Origin: Myxococcales bacterium
GTDB taxonomy: Bacteria; Myxococcota; Myxococcia; Myxococcales; JAJYLH01
Reading direction: 5' to 3'
Length of the DNA stretch: 64,000 nucleotides
NCBI GenBank assembly: GCA_021787845.1
Contig: JAJYLH010000022.1
Coordinates: 1-64,000 of the forward strand
The position numbers and the translations under genes were made by a program. A model generated the notes under the pieces. It was not told where the DNA came from. It was given only the letters and a program-made list of their open reading frames with translations, and searched no databases. Positions 52,833 to 61,808 of this stretch are shown piece after piece (positions within the stretch are counted from its first letter, which is position 1; every line of letters begins with the position of its first letter).

Positions 52833-53795
52833 CTAAACACCTGAACGTCTGGCGCTGTTCGCCGGTCGATCCCACATCCGGCAGATCGGTCGCAAGGGGC
52901 AGCGCGCACACTTCTCCGCGTCGCGGTGGGCGGGGCAGTCGCCGCTGATGCCGAGGTGGGAGAGGGCGAAGTCGAACTTGACGGGGTCATCCGGGTCGAG
53001 GTGGCGCAGCCGCGCGGTGATCTCTTCGGCCGTCTTCCAGGAGAGGTCGGTGCGGCGGGTGAGGCCGAGAAAGCGGGCGATGCGGTGGACGTGGGTGTCG
53101 AGCGGAATCACGAGCAGGCTCGGCGCCACGGGCCAGAGCCCGAGATCGACGCCGTCGGCGGGTCGGACCATCCAGCGGGCGAAGAGGTTGAGGCGCTTGC
53201 AGGCGCTCTGCCCTCCGGGAGAGGCGACGAGGTGCAGGAGCCGTCTCGTAGGGCGTATCTGGCCGACGAACGGCCGCAGGTCGTGCTTCCAGAGGGTCGC
53301 GACGAAGCGGTCGAGCGCTTCGCGCCATCCGGCGGAAGACGCCGTGAGGCAGGTCTGCGCCAGCGCTCCCAAGGAGCCGAATCGCTGCTGGATGGAGGCA
53401 GCGCAATAGAGGAGTGCCGAGACCTCGGCGGGCCCGGTCATCCGGTAGGCGAAGCCGGCGGTCCTTTCGAGCAGCTCGGCCGGGGTCGCGGACCGGGCGA
53501 AACGGGCGGGCTCGGGGCCGAGAGCGTCGACGAGCCGCGCCAGACGCGGTTTGAACAGGTCGACCCGCCCGTAGGCGACCGCGCTCGCGACGAGCCCGAC
53601 GATCTCTTGATCGAGCGGGTCTCGCTGCCGATGGACGAGCTCGACGGGATCGTGGGCGACGTGCGCGCGCCGGTCGGCGGAGGAGAGCAGCCGCTCCAAA
53701 GCCGGCTGGACGAGCGGCGCCCGGGCGAAGCGAAGAACCTGGAACGGCGGCCGGTGCTGGCGGCTCGGCGGCAGGACGGTGGGCGGGACCGGCAT
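52833..53795 (-). CDS. TIGR02757 (DUF2400) family protein
   Basis: A 320-residue protein of a family related to helix-hairpin-helix DNA glycosylases. Features are DPVELVHRQRDPLDQEIVGLVASAVAYGRVDLF, an LWPVAPSLLVIPLDTHVHRIARFLGLTRR segment and a C-terminal four-cysteine cluster (CPAHRDAEKCARCPLRPIC) typical of the glycosylase Fe-S loop. Biochemical function is unknown. It starts 15 bases after moaB on the same strand. Confidence 0.85.
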   Translation of the reverse strand: MPVPPTVLPPSRQHRPPFQVLRFARAPLVQPALERLLSSADRRAHVAHDPVELVHRQRDPLDQEIVGLVASAVAYGRVDLFKPRLARLVDALGPEPARFARSATPAELLERTAGFAYRMTGPAEVSALLYCAASIQQRFGSLGALAQTCLTASSAGWREALDRFVATLWKHDLRPFVGQIRPTRRLLHLVASPGGQSACKRLNLFARWMVRPADGVDLGLWPVAPSLLVIPLDTHVHRIARFLGLTRRTDLSWKTAEEITARLRHLDPDDPVKFDFALSHLGISGDCPAHRDAEKCARCPLRPICRMWDRPANSARRSGV

Positions 53796-53810
53796 CGTCC
53801 TCCTGGAGCG

Positions 53811-54305
53811 CTACTTGGCGGCTTCGCGCACCGCGTGGCTGAGCTCCGGCAAGATGAGCTTCTCCAAGGCGAGCCGGACCGCGGCCGGACTTCCTGGAAC
53901 GCTGAAGACGACGCGTCCGTTCCACAAGCCGGCGCTCGCCCGGGAGAGCATCGCGGCCGGGCCGACCTCGGCGAAGGAGAGCATCCGGAACAGCTCGCCG
54001 AAGCCGTCGAAACGCTTGTCCAGCAGGCGGACGAGCGCGTCGAAGGTCCGGTCGCGGCGGCTGATGCCGGTGCCGCCGTTCACCAGCACCGCTTCCGTTT
54101 CCTCGGGCAGGCTCTCGCGCAGTGCGCGCGCGATCTCGTCGGGCTCGTCGCGGACGACGAGGCGGCCGAGAACGGTGTGGCCGGCGAGGGAGAAGAGCCG
54201 TTCGGCGAGCTTGCCGCTCTCGTCGTCTTCCAAGGTGCGCGAGTCGCTACAGGTGACGACGAAGACGGCGACGGGACGCTCGGTGCCCGCGTGGGGATGG
54301 CTCAT
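53811..54305 (-). CDS. moaB: Molybdenum cofactor biosynthesis protein MoaB/Mog family
   Basis: A 164-residue molybdopterin adenylyltransferase-type protein. VTCSDSRTLEDDESGKL, VLVNGGTGISRRDRTFDAL and the SVPGSPAAVRLALEKLILPEL end are family motifs; the GGTG loop and downstream Asp bind molybdopterin. Its ATG overlaps the Rieske gene stop (ATGA). Molybdenum cofactor would serve oxidoreductases not encoded in this window. Confidence 0.92.
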   Translation of the reverse strand: MSHPHAGTERPVAVFVVTCSDSRTLEDDESGKLAERLFSLAGHTVLGRLVVRDEPDEIARALRESLPEETEAVLVNGGTGISRRDRTFDALVRLLDKRFDGFGELFRMLSFAEVGPAAMLSRASAGLWNGRVVFSVPGSPAAVRLALEKLILPELSHAVREAAK

Positions 54306-54622
54306 CGGCGTGGGCGCTCCGGCAGCTCGACCAGGACTTCGCCGCCGACCAAATCCAAGGGGTAGCGCTCCTGGTCACCGCCGAGGCGGGGGACCGTGGT
54401 GTTCCTGCCCGACCGAACGTCGTAGCGACGGCCATGGCACGGACAGACGACCTCGGACCCCTCCAGCCACCCGCCGGACAACAGGCAGCCAGCGTGGTTG
54501 CACTGGTCGTCGAGAGCGAAGAGCGTCCCCTCGACGCGGGTGAGCAGGACCCAAAGATCGCCGATCCGGATCGACCGCAGCTCCCGTTCCTCGACGTCGT
54601 CCTTCGCGAGCATCAGGCGCAT
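54302..54622 (-). CDS. Rieske [2Fe-2S] protein
   Basis: A 106-residue Rieske ferredoxin-like protein. The cluster ligands are in CNHAGC (CxH) and CPCHGRRYD (CxxH), about 16 residues apart. No signal or membrane helix, so it is soluble, of the type that passes electrons to oxygenases or other oxidoreductases. Cotranslated with moaB; partner unknown. Confidence 0.9.
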   Translation of the reverse strand: MRLMLAKDDVEERELRSIRIGDLWVLLTRVEGTLFALDDQCNHAGCLLSGGWLEGSEVVCPCHGRRYDVRSGRNTTVPRLGGDQERYPLDLVGGEVLVELPERPRR

Positions 54623-54760
54623 CGCAAAGCTCCAAAGGGCTTGAGCCGGACCTGGTCGGCCGAAGGTGCGAGCGCGAAAATCAGCCGCCGCGAAGCTACC
54701 GCCCTGGACCGGCGCCGTCTGGGTCGACTGGAGATGGCCAAGGAGCGGATGGCGTGTTGC

Positions 54761-55153
54761 TCAGGAAGACCGCTGCTGCTTGGCGAGAAGCCGCTCGACG
54801 CGTTCGGCGACGCGCTCGAGCCTCGCCTCCAGGGCTGACACCTCGTCGCGCGACGGCAGGCGAAACGGGCTCAGCGCCCGGCGCACCGCGGCTTCGACCG
54901 TCGACTCGAGCTCGCTGCGTTCGCGCTTGAGCTTCTCGGTCAGCTCGACCGCGAGCCGGCGGGCTTCTTCGGGGCCGACCTCGACCCAGCCGGCGACCTT
55001 CCCGAGGATCTTCTGGACCTCGTCGGAGGTGTCGCCCATCGCGATGAGCGCCTGGCTCCAGGCTTCCCGGACGTAGCCGGCCAAGCCGGCGCCGTCCGCT
55101 TCGGGGGCGCGGCCGCCGTGGTCGGGAGGAACGCTGCCGCTGGGCTCGGACAC
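54761..55153 (-). CDS. Phasin-like helical protein 1
   Basis: A 130-residue, strongly helical protein ending in a coiled coil (DEVSALEARLERVAERVERLLAKQ, residues 102-125) with GYVREAWSQALIAMGDTSDEVQKILGK before it, as in PhaF/PhaI-type granule-associated proteins. It lies downstream of a second phasin-like gene. No PHA synthase is nearby, so polymer-granule binding is inferred from form only. Confidence 0.65.
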   Translation of the reverse strand: MSEPSGSVPPDHGGRAPEADGAGLAGYVREAWSQALIAMGDTSDEVQKILGKVAGWVEVGPEEARRLAVELTEKLKRERSELESTVEAAVRRALSPFRLPSRDEVSALEARLERVAERVERLLAKQQRSS

Positions 55154-55254
55154 AGGAAATCACCTCGAGGAAGTGGGCGGCACGCCCGGCCCCGTCGAAC
55201 CGCGAGGCGCAAGGGAGCCGGGCGCGTCGCCCTTTAGCGAAGCCTTCGGAAGGC

Positions 55255-55698
55255 CTAGTGCGTCTCGGGGGCCGGCGACTCGGCGGGGGCCGCCTCCGCC
55301 TTCTTCGCGAGCTTCTCCAACCGGTCGGCGAACTTGCGCAGCTCGCCGGCGAGCGCGAGGGCCTGGTCGCGGCTGGTGGCGCCGACGAAGTTGCGGGCCT
55401 TGTGGCGGGTCTCGCGCACCTTGAGGGTCAGGTCCTCCAGGGTCTGCCGGTACTCGGAGTGGAAGACCTTGCGCAACGCCTCCTCGGCGGGTTTGACCCG
55501 CTCCTGGACGACCGGGCTCTTGGTCAGCCGGCCGAGCCGGTCGAAGAGGTCCTTTTGCGAGAGCTTTCCCTTCTCGACCAGGTCGTTCAGGGCCTTGCGG
55601 GCGTCGCCCTCGAGCGCCTCGAACCGCTGGCTCGCCTTGGCCTGGACCGAGGAGAAACCCTCGCGGACGGTCTTGAAGAACTCGCTCTGCTCCACCAT
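55255..55698 (-). CDS. Phasin-like helical protein 2
   Basis: A 147-residue all-helical protein (EFFKTVREGFSSVQAKASQRFEAL; LRKFADRLEKLAKKAEAAPAE) with the length and Lys/Ala-rich tail of phasins. The ATG at 55698 has an AGGAG ribosome site; the upstream part of the frame is not protein-like. First gene of a two-gene phasin-like unit. Confidence 0.68.
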   Translation of the reverse strand: MVEQSEFFKTVREGFSSVQAKASQRFEALEGDARKALNDLVEKGKLSQKDLFDRLGRLTKSPVVQERVKPAEEALRKVFHSEYRQTLEDLTLKVRETRHKARNFVGATSRDQALALAGELRKFADRLEKLAKKAEAAPAESPAPETH

Positions 55699-56005
55699 CG
55701 TCGTCTCCTGGGGGACCGGCGCCTGCCGGCTCCGCCTGTTTGGGGTCGAAGTCTCGGATGCGGCCGCCTCGCCAAGAGGCCCTCGTGCCGCGCCACTTCG
55801 CCGACCGGACGCGAATTTAACACGGCGCGTCATGATGTCAAGTGTGGCCCTGGGCAAGCTTTCTGTGGCGGACAGGAAGGCGGCCGGCCGGCGGCGAGAA
55901 ACCTGGCTGCATCAGGTGGGCTTCGGCCACCACCCGACTGCCTCGGCGCCGCCATTCGCGGGCGACTTGGAAGTCGGTATTCCCTTGCGAATCGACGATT
56001 AGACC

Positions 56006-56050
56006 GATCGGTCGGATCGGTCGGATCGGTCGGATCGGTCGGATCGGTCC
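56006..56050. repeat. 9-bp tandem repeat, five units
   Basis: Four perfect GATCGGTCG units and one GATCGGTCC, in the gap between the phasin-like operon and the divergent transporter gene. Nine bases is a multiple of three, so frames crossing it repeat short tripeptides. Related to 19131-19172. Confidence 0.9.
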
Positions 56051-56105
56051 GATCGCGCGGCCGGAGCGGCCGTCGACGCGCCGGCTCCGATGGCGAGAAG
56101 CGGCC

Positions 56106-59100
56106 ATGCTACAACCCGCCGCGATGGGTGGCGAGGCGGCCAGCGGCACTGCGCTCAGCCGCGCCCTGCGGCGCGTCGCGGAAGCGGTCGGCGTGCGCCC
56201 GGAGGAGACGGGGCCGCTCGTCGCCGCGTGCCTGTTTCAGGCATCCTTCGTCGGCGGCGTGGCCATCCTCAAGGCCTCTTCGAATGCGCTGCTGCTCAGC
56301 ACGACCATCGCCACGACGCTGCCGCTCTTGTACGTCGGCTCTTCGCTGATCACCGGCGGCGTCGTCGCCTACGTCGCGGTCTCGCGTGCGCCGAGAAGGT
56401 GGCCGCCGACCGCGACCTTCGCGCTCTGGGTGGTCGCCATCCTCGGGCTCGCGGCGCTCGCGCACCTCGGGGTGCCGCACGCGGTCGACCTGCTCTACCT
56501 CGCCATCGAGGTCTACGCGACGACGGTCTCGGTCCGTTTCTGGGCGCGGGTCGGCGACCTGTTCGACGTGCGCGAGTCCCGGCGACTGCTCGGGCTCATC
56601 GGCGGCAGCGGGATGGCCGGGTCGATCGTCGGCGGCGCGCTCACGCAGGCGCTCGGCGAGTCCGTCGGCGCGCTGCGGTTGGTCCCGGCCGCGTGCCTGT
56701 CGCTCGTCGGCTGCCTCATCGTCGCGCCCAAGCTCCTCGCCGCGAGCCCGCTCTCCGAGCGGCCGCGCACGAACCCGAACGCTTCGCGCATCGCGCCCAA
56801 GCAGGACGTTCGCCGCTACCTCGCCGGCGACTCGCTGCCGAAAGCGATGGCCATCGCGGTCGCGCTCTTCGCCGTCTCCACCGCCCTCGTCGACTTCGTC
56901 TTTCGGGCCCGCGCCAAGGCGATTCTGCCCGAGCTGGGCGCGCAGACCGCGTTGTTCGGCGGCGTCTCGGCGGTGGTCGGCGTCATCGCGATGACCGTGC
57001 AGTTCGCGTTCACGGCGCCGCTCTTGAAGCGCATCGGGCTCTTCGGCTACCTCGCGATCACGCCGGTCGGGGTGGCGATCTTCGGGGGGCTCGCGGCGAT
57101 GTTTCCCGGCTTGTGGCCGGTCTACGGCCTGAAGACCGTCGAGCAGGTCGGCAGCTTGAGCCTCGCGCAGACCGGCGTGCAGCTCCTCTATGGACCAATG
57201 CCGGACTGGGCGCGCGCGTCGGCGAGAAACGCCATCGACGGGTTTGCGAAGAAGTTCGGCTATGCCCTCGCCGGCCTCGGGTTGTTCTTTGTCGCCCTGG
57301 ACTTCGGCAAGGGCGTCGCCGGTCACCATTCCGCGCTGCCCTGGGTCATCGCCGCGGTCGCCGTGATTTCGCTCGGCGCGATCTCCCGCGTGCGCACCTT
57401 CTACGTTCGCACCATCGGCCGCCGCCTGTCGTCGCCCGCGGCGGACGAGCCGGTCGACGACGTTCCGATCGCCGACGCGACGAGCCGCAAGGTTCTGGAA
57501 GAGGCGGTGCAGGACAAGGATGAACGGCGGGTGCTGACCGCCCTCGCGATTCTGGCGCGGGACCGCACGACCAAGATCGAGGGCGTCTTGCTGCCGTTGC
57601 TCGAGCACGCGTCGCCCAAGGTGCGCCGGGAAGCGGCGCGGCTCGCCGGCGAACGGGGATGTCAGACCTGCGCGGTGAAGCTGACGGAGCTCGCGAAGTC
57701 CGATGAGCCGATGGTGCGCGAGGCGGCGATCGACGCGGTGGCCGTGTTGCGTCCGTTCACCGCGGCCCGCCTCCTGGCGCCGTTGCTCCAGCATCCGGAC
57801 ATGACGACCCGCTCCGCAGCGATTGCCGCGCTGGTGCCGCTCGATGCGACGGGCCAGGCTGTCCAGGCGTTGGAGGAGCTACTGGACATCGGCGCGGCGG
57901 CGATGCCCGGACAGCGGGCGCAGGTCGCGCGGCTCCTGGGCCGGCTGGGCATCGGGTATTCGAAGAAGCTGATTCCCTACTTGCGAGATCCGAGCGACCT
58001 CGTGCGCAAGGCGGCATGCGAGGCGGCGGGCACGTCGGGCGATTTGGACCTGGTCCACGATCTGTTCGAGCTGTTGGTTGCGCGCGAGACCCGGCGCGAC
58101 GCGCGCATCGCGCTGGAGAAGTTCGGCGACCGCATCCTGGGGCGCATCGAGACGGTGCTCAACGACAAACGGGCGCCGAGCGACCTTCGCTACCGGATGC
58201 CGCGGCTGCTCCGAGAGATCGGGACGCCGCGGGCGCTGGAGGTCATCCTCTTCTCCAACCCGGCCGACGATCCGTTCTTGCAGTACCGGCTCTCCGACGC
58301 CGCGGCGCGCATCCGCGAGGCGCATCCGGAAATCGAATACGATCATCCGCGCGCGCTGGAGGCGACGCTGCGGCGCCTCGACGCCTATCACAAGCTGCTC
58401 CCGACTTCGCGCGACTTGAAGGCCGCGCTCGGTCCCAACAATCTGCTCGTGCGCGCGGTCGACGGCCGGCTCGACCAGCACCTGGACAGCGCGATCAAGC
58501 TGACGGGGCTCATCGCGCCGCAGCGCCCGGTGCTGAACGCGTGGAACCGATTCCGTTTCGGCGAAGAGAAGGCGCGGCCGTACGCGGTGGAGATGCTGGA
58601 GAACCTCATCGATTCGCGCACGCTCGCGCGCAAGCTCGCGCACGCGCTGGAGGCCTGGCATCGCCGGCCCGACTGGCGCGAGGAAGGACGCATCGAGTCG
58701 GCGCCGGCGAAGCTCCTGGAGCTGGTCGCGACGCGCGACGTGGTGCTCAAGGCGATTGCCATCGTCACGGTCCGCAAGCTCGCGGAGGCGCGGCGCGCGG
58801 AGCCGTTGCCGCTGGCGGTCGGCCAGGGTTCCGGGGTCAATGCCCTGGCGCACCTCGCGAGCGGCCAGGCGTGGGACATGCTCTTGAACAACCCGCCCGT
58901 GATTCAAGAGGAGGGTCCGGTGAGCGAGAACATCGTCGAGAAAGTGCTGTTCCTGGAAGGCTGCGACATCTTCGCCGAGAGCGACGTCGACGACCTCGCC
59001 GCCGTCGCCCACTACGTGCGCGAGAAGACCTACCGCGCGGGGGAACCGATTTTCCAGGAGAACGACCCGGGCGACGCGCTCTTTGTCATCGTCGACGGCC

Positions 59101-59414
59101 AGGTCAGCCTCGACAAGGGCGCCAAACACCTCTTCGACCTCGGGCCGCGCCATTCCTTCGGCGAGACGAGCCTCCTCGACAACAAGCCCAGGCCGTCGTC
59201 CGCGAAGGCTCTGACCGACGTCAAGGTGCTGATTCTGGAGCGCGCGGACTTCATGGATCTCGTCAGCGACCGGGTCGAGCTGTTGCGCGGAATCTTCGGA
59301 GCGATCACCCGAGACCTGCGGACGGTGCTCGACGCCGCCGCCGCCGGGCGCATCACCAGCCCGAGCATGACCCCGGTGACGCTCGGCAAGGCGACCAGGC
59401 TGAAGACGGGATGA
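56106..59414 (+). CDS. NTT-type nucleotide transporter / HEAT-repeat / cNMP-binding fusion
   Basis: A 1102-residue protein in three parts. Residues 30-430: about 12 membrane helices resembling ATP/ADP translocases (NTT/TLC family), with DLFDVRESRRLLGLIGGSGMAGS near 150. Residues 460-900: HEAT repeats (HASPKVRREAARLAGERG; DPSDLVRKAACEAAG). Residues 946-1090: a cyclic-nucleotide-binding domain (YRAGEPIFQENDPGDALFVIVDG, HSFGETSLLD). NTT-HEAT fusions are known from free-living bacteria. The cNMP module suggests gating by a cyclic nucleotide. Start ATG at 56106; the earlier open frame is tandem repeat. An ATG at 56124 is possible. Confidence 0.82.
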   Translation: MLQPAAMGGEAASGTALSRALRRVAEAVGVRPEETGPLVAACLFQASFVGGVAILKASSNALLLSTTIATTLPLLYVGSSLITGGVVAYVAVSRAPRRWPPTATFALWVVAILGLAALAHLGVPHAVDLLYLAIEVYATTVSVRFWARVGDLFDVRESRRLLGLIGGSGMAGSIVGGALTQALGESVGALRLVPAACLSLVGCLIVAPKLLAASPLSERPRTNPNASRIAPKQDVRRYLAGDSLPKAMAIAVALFAVSTALVDFVFRARAKAILPELGAQTALFGGVSAVVGVIAMTVQFAFTAPLLKRIGLFGYLAITPVGVAIFGGLAAMFPGLWPVYGLKTVEQVGSLSLAQTGVQLLYGPMPDWARASARNAIDGFAKKFGYALAGLGLFFVALDFGKGVAGHHSALPWVIAAVAVISLGAISRVRTFYVRTIGRRLSSPAADEPVDDVPIADATSRKVLEEAVQDKDERRVLTALAILARDRTTKIEGVLLPLLEHASPKVRREAARLAGERGCQTCAVKLTELAKSDEPMVREAAIDAVAVLRPFTAARLLAPLLQHPDMTTRSAAIAALVPLDATGQAVQALEELLDIGAAAMPGQRAQVARLLGRLGIGYSKKLIPYLRDPSDLVRKAACEAAGTSGDLDLVHDLFELLVARETRRDARIALEKFGDRILGRIETVLNDKRAPSDLRYRMPRLLREIGTPRALEVILFSNPADDPFLQYRLSDAAARIREAHPEIEYDHPRALEATLRRLDAYHKLLPTSRDLKAALGPNNLLVRAVDGRLDQHLDSAIKLTGLIAPQRPVLNAWNRFRFGEEKARPYAVEMLENLIDSRTLARKLAHALEAWHRRPDWREEGRIESAPAKLLELVATRDVVLKAIAIVTVRKLAEARRAEPLPLAVGQGSGVNALAHLASGQAWDMLLNNPPVIQEEGPVSENIVEKVLFLEGCDIFAESDVDDLAAVAHYVREKTYRAGEPIFQENDPGDALFVIVDGQVSLDKGAKHLFDLGPRHSFGETSLLDNKPRPSSAKALTDVKVLILERADFMDLVSDRVELLRGIFGAITRDLRTVLDAAAAGRITSPSMTPVTLGKATRLKTG

Positions 59415-59523
59415 GGGCATCGAGGTGAAGGACTCTCCTTTCGGCTTCGCCGACGCCGGCGCGCGCGTCGCACCGGAGCCCGGTCGAGCAGGCGTTCGAA
59501 TACGGCCTACTGGCGAGGAGTCC

Positions 59524-60929
59524 TCATTCGCCAGCCGGCGACCGCCAGCGGCCGAGGTCGTCGACCAAATCCTGATCCACCTGGGGGCGCTGCAGGACCA
59601 GCGTACCAGATTCGAGGCCCCTGTAAAGGCCATCCCAGCTTGCTTTCCAGTCGCGTGAGTCAGGCGGCCGCATCCCTCGGGCCTGCACCTCAGGATCAGT
59701 GAATCCACCGAAGCGATCGTCGATGGCATCCCAGTCCCCCATGTCTCTCTTGTGCCAGACCCACGCCGCCTTGTCGGTGTCGGACGGCCCGTCGCAGTGT
59801 GCAGCATCGGGATGCTCGGCGGCGTACGGATCGTAGTACGGATGGGAGGACACAAGCTCGGGATGGGCGCGCTCCGTCTCCAGCCACTCGGTGTAGAGCG
59901 CGTGCGATCGTTCGACGTGCCCCGCGCGCAGCTCGAGGAACGCGAGGTCCATGAGGTCGCTCGGAACGAGGCCCCTGGGGTTGGACCCCGCCGCCCGCGG
60001 CGCGTCCTTGGACAAGACGCATGCGCGATTAGGTCCTTGGAGCCAAGCGACGAAACCCCCTTCTTCGGGACAAGAGATGACGTCGTACCATCGGAGCAGC
60101 TCGGTTGGGGGCGCGCCGCCTGGCCGCAGGAAACCAAGCGGATACTCCGTCACGGTTCCCCCCCACGAGTGGTAAAACCCAGCGAGGTACGGCCGCACGC
60201 GAGCCACCGACACCGTGAACGCGCCGACTTGCGGATCCTCCGTTCGCCACACGCCCGCCTGGCGCACGAGGCCCGCATGGCCGACCCACCGCCATCCGCC
60301 GCCGTTCATTTCCGCCTCGGGCTCCTCGAATAGCGACCGCTCGTCGGAGCCGAGTTGATGGGCCGCCAGCGAGTCGCACTGGTCGTCAGCATTCGCGTGT
60401 ATTTCGAGAATCTGGAAGGCAGGGCCATCAAAGGTGGCAGGGAGGTGCTTCGCACGACCAATGAGATAGTCCGCGACTTCGTTCATCTCCGAGCGAGGCA
60501 GCGGCGCCCAACGGTAATGCCAAAGCCAAAGAAGGTCGAAGGTGGGGTTCGGATCCTCCTCCATCGCCAGCTCTTTCGCCAGCGCCTTGCAATGAGCCGA
60601 GCATCGACCGTCGACTCGGGCAAGCGTACAGTCGATGCCGCCGGCTTCGACCGTTGCCCCCAGCGCCGGCCAGGGCGGCTCCGGCGGCTTCGTGGGCTCG
60701 ATCTCGTAGACCTTCAAATGCCACCTGTCCCAGGTGAAGTCCGTTGGGTCCCATTCGTAGAACCGGCCACCGGACGTCAAGACGCACGACGACGCGCCAC
60801 AGTCGAATTGATACTCCGCAGACGAGCCGTCGGGGGTTCGTATTGTCACGAAGAGTCGGTCCTGGGAATCCCCCGTGGCGGCCCCCTTGGGTTGTGCCCC
60901 GGCCCCGCCCTTCGCCCAAACCAGTGACT
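59524..60929 (-). pseudogene. Interrupted lipoprotein gene, 3' part
   Basis: The C-terminal 465 or so codons of a secreted protein broken by an inserted element. Sequence is Trp/Asp-rich (FYEWDPTDFTWDRWHLKVYE, WRWVGHAGLV, HSWGGTVTEYPLG) with several cysteines; no family is recognised. Joining codons through the 11-bp duplicated target to the 5' part (61182-61487) gives one continuous 566-residue frame. The open frame beyond 60929 up to 61158 is translated element sequence. Confidence 0.8.
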
Positions 60930-61181
60930 GGGTATCCAGCACCTCAGGTGTCTTGGTCCCCGATCCGCTCACCCTGAGGTGCCCGCGCCCACGGAGCATG
61001 AATGGAGCACGGCAAGCATGCGCGGGCCTCGAAGGGCGAGCGCGAGGGTGGCACAGGCTGTGCCGAGCCCTCACGGCCCTTCGAGGGCCGGGCACGAGGG
61101 CGGTGGCAACGAGCGAGGTCCGTGGGCCCGGCCGCCTCAGGGCGAGCGGGAACGACAACCTGAGATGTCTGGATACCCAGC
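60930..61181. mobile_element. 252-bp non-coding inserted element (MITE-like) with target duplication
   Basis: Flanked by perfect 11-bp direct repeats AACCAGTGACT (60919-60929 and 61182-61192). The ends carry inverted repeats, CTGGGTATCCAG left (60928-60939) and CTGGATACCCAG right (61169-61180), extended imperfectly by a CTCAGGT motif. The inside holds a long palindrome (CTCGAAGGGC...GCCCTTCGAG, about 61028-61085). No gene is inside, so movement would need a transposase in trans. Confidence 0.8.
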
Positions 61182-61487
61182 AACCAGTGACTCCACCGAA
61201 AGCTCGTTTGCGGGAACTTCGAGGTCCTGGGCGGCTCGTTGCCTCGCAGCCTCCGCGGCCTGGACCTCGACGCGCGCGCCGACCCAGCCCTGGCGTGCAA
61301 GGTGCGCGAGCTTGGCGATTTGTGCGGCCCCGGCCCGATCATCGGATGTCGCGGCCGGAACATCGGACCTCGGCGCAGTAGCTTGTCCGCGAGCGCGGGT
61401 CTCGGCCCCATCATGGAGCGAGTTTCGAAGCGTCGGGATGCAGGCGATGAGAACGAGCAGTGCCGCTGCCAGGAGTACCTGCCTCAT
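61182..61487 (-). pseudogene. Interrupted lipoprotein gene, 5' part
   Basis: The first 102 codons of the same gene. MRQVLLAAALLVLIACIP is a signal sequence with a lipobox-like LIAC, followed by a helical segment (AAQIAKLAHLARQGWVGARVE) and VPANELSVESLV at the insertion point. Read as it stands, the frame goes 15 codons into the element and stops at 61137, giving a 116-residue truncated product. Confidence 0.8.
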
Positions 61488-61808
61488 CGGCCCAGCAGTT
61501 TACCCGCAACGCTGGCCACGAGCAAGGCGGCCATCGGCCGGGTGTTGCTCAGGTCCGACCCAGGTATCGCGTCGGGCGCAGCGGTGCAGGTTCGCTCTGC
61601 GGGCGAGCGGCATCGGCGCGCGCGTCAGCGTTCGGGTCGATCGCCGGTGTCTCGGCGAGGAGCGGGCTTGTCGGCTAGGTGAACCGGACGTGAAGAGCCG
61701 GAGTCCGCCGAGGGTCTCGGTGTCGCGCTCGTGAGCCGACGCGCGCGTCCTCGCGACGGGTTGACGATCCGGTGCGCGCGGCCCGGGCTTTGCGGTAGCA
61801 TCGCTGGG
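61488..61808. other. Divergent intergenic region
   Basis: A 321-base gap between the broken lipoprotein gene and the PLP-enzyme gene, holding both promoters. A TTGACG at 61761-61766 could be a -35 for the rightward gene, but no good -10 follows. No supported gene is seen. Confidence 0.4.
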
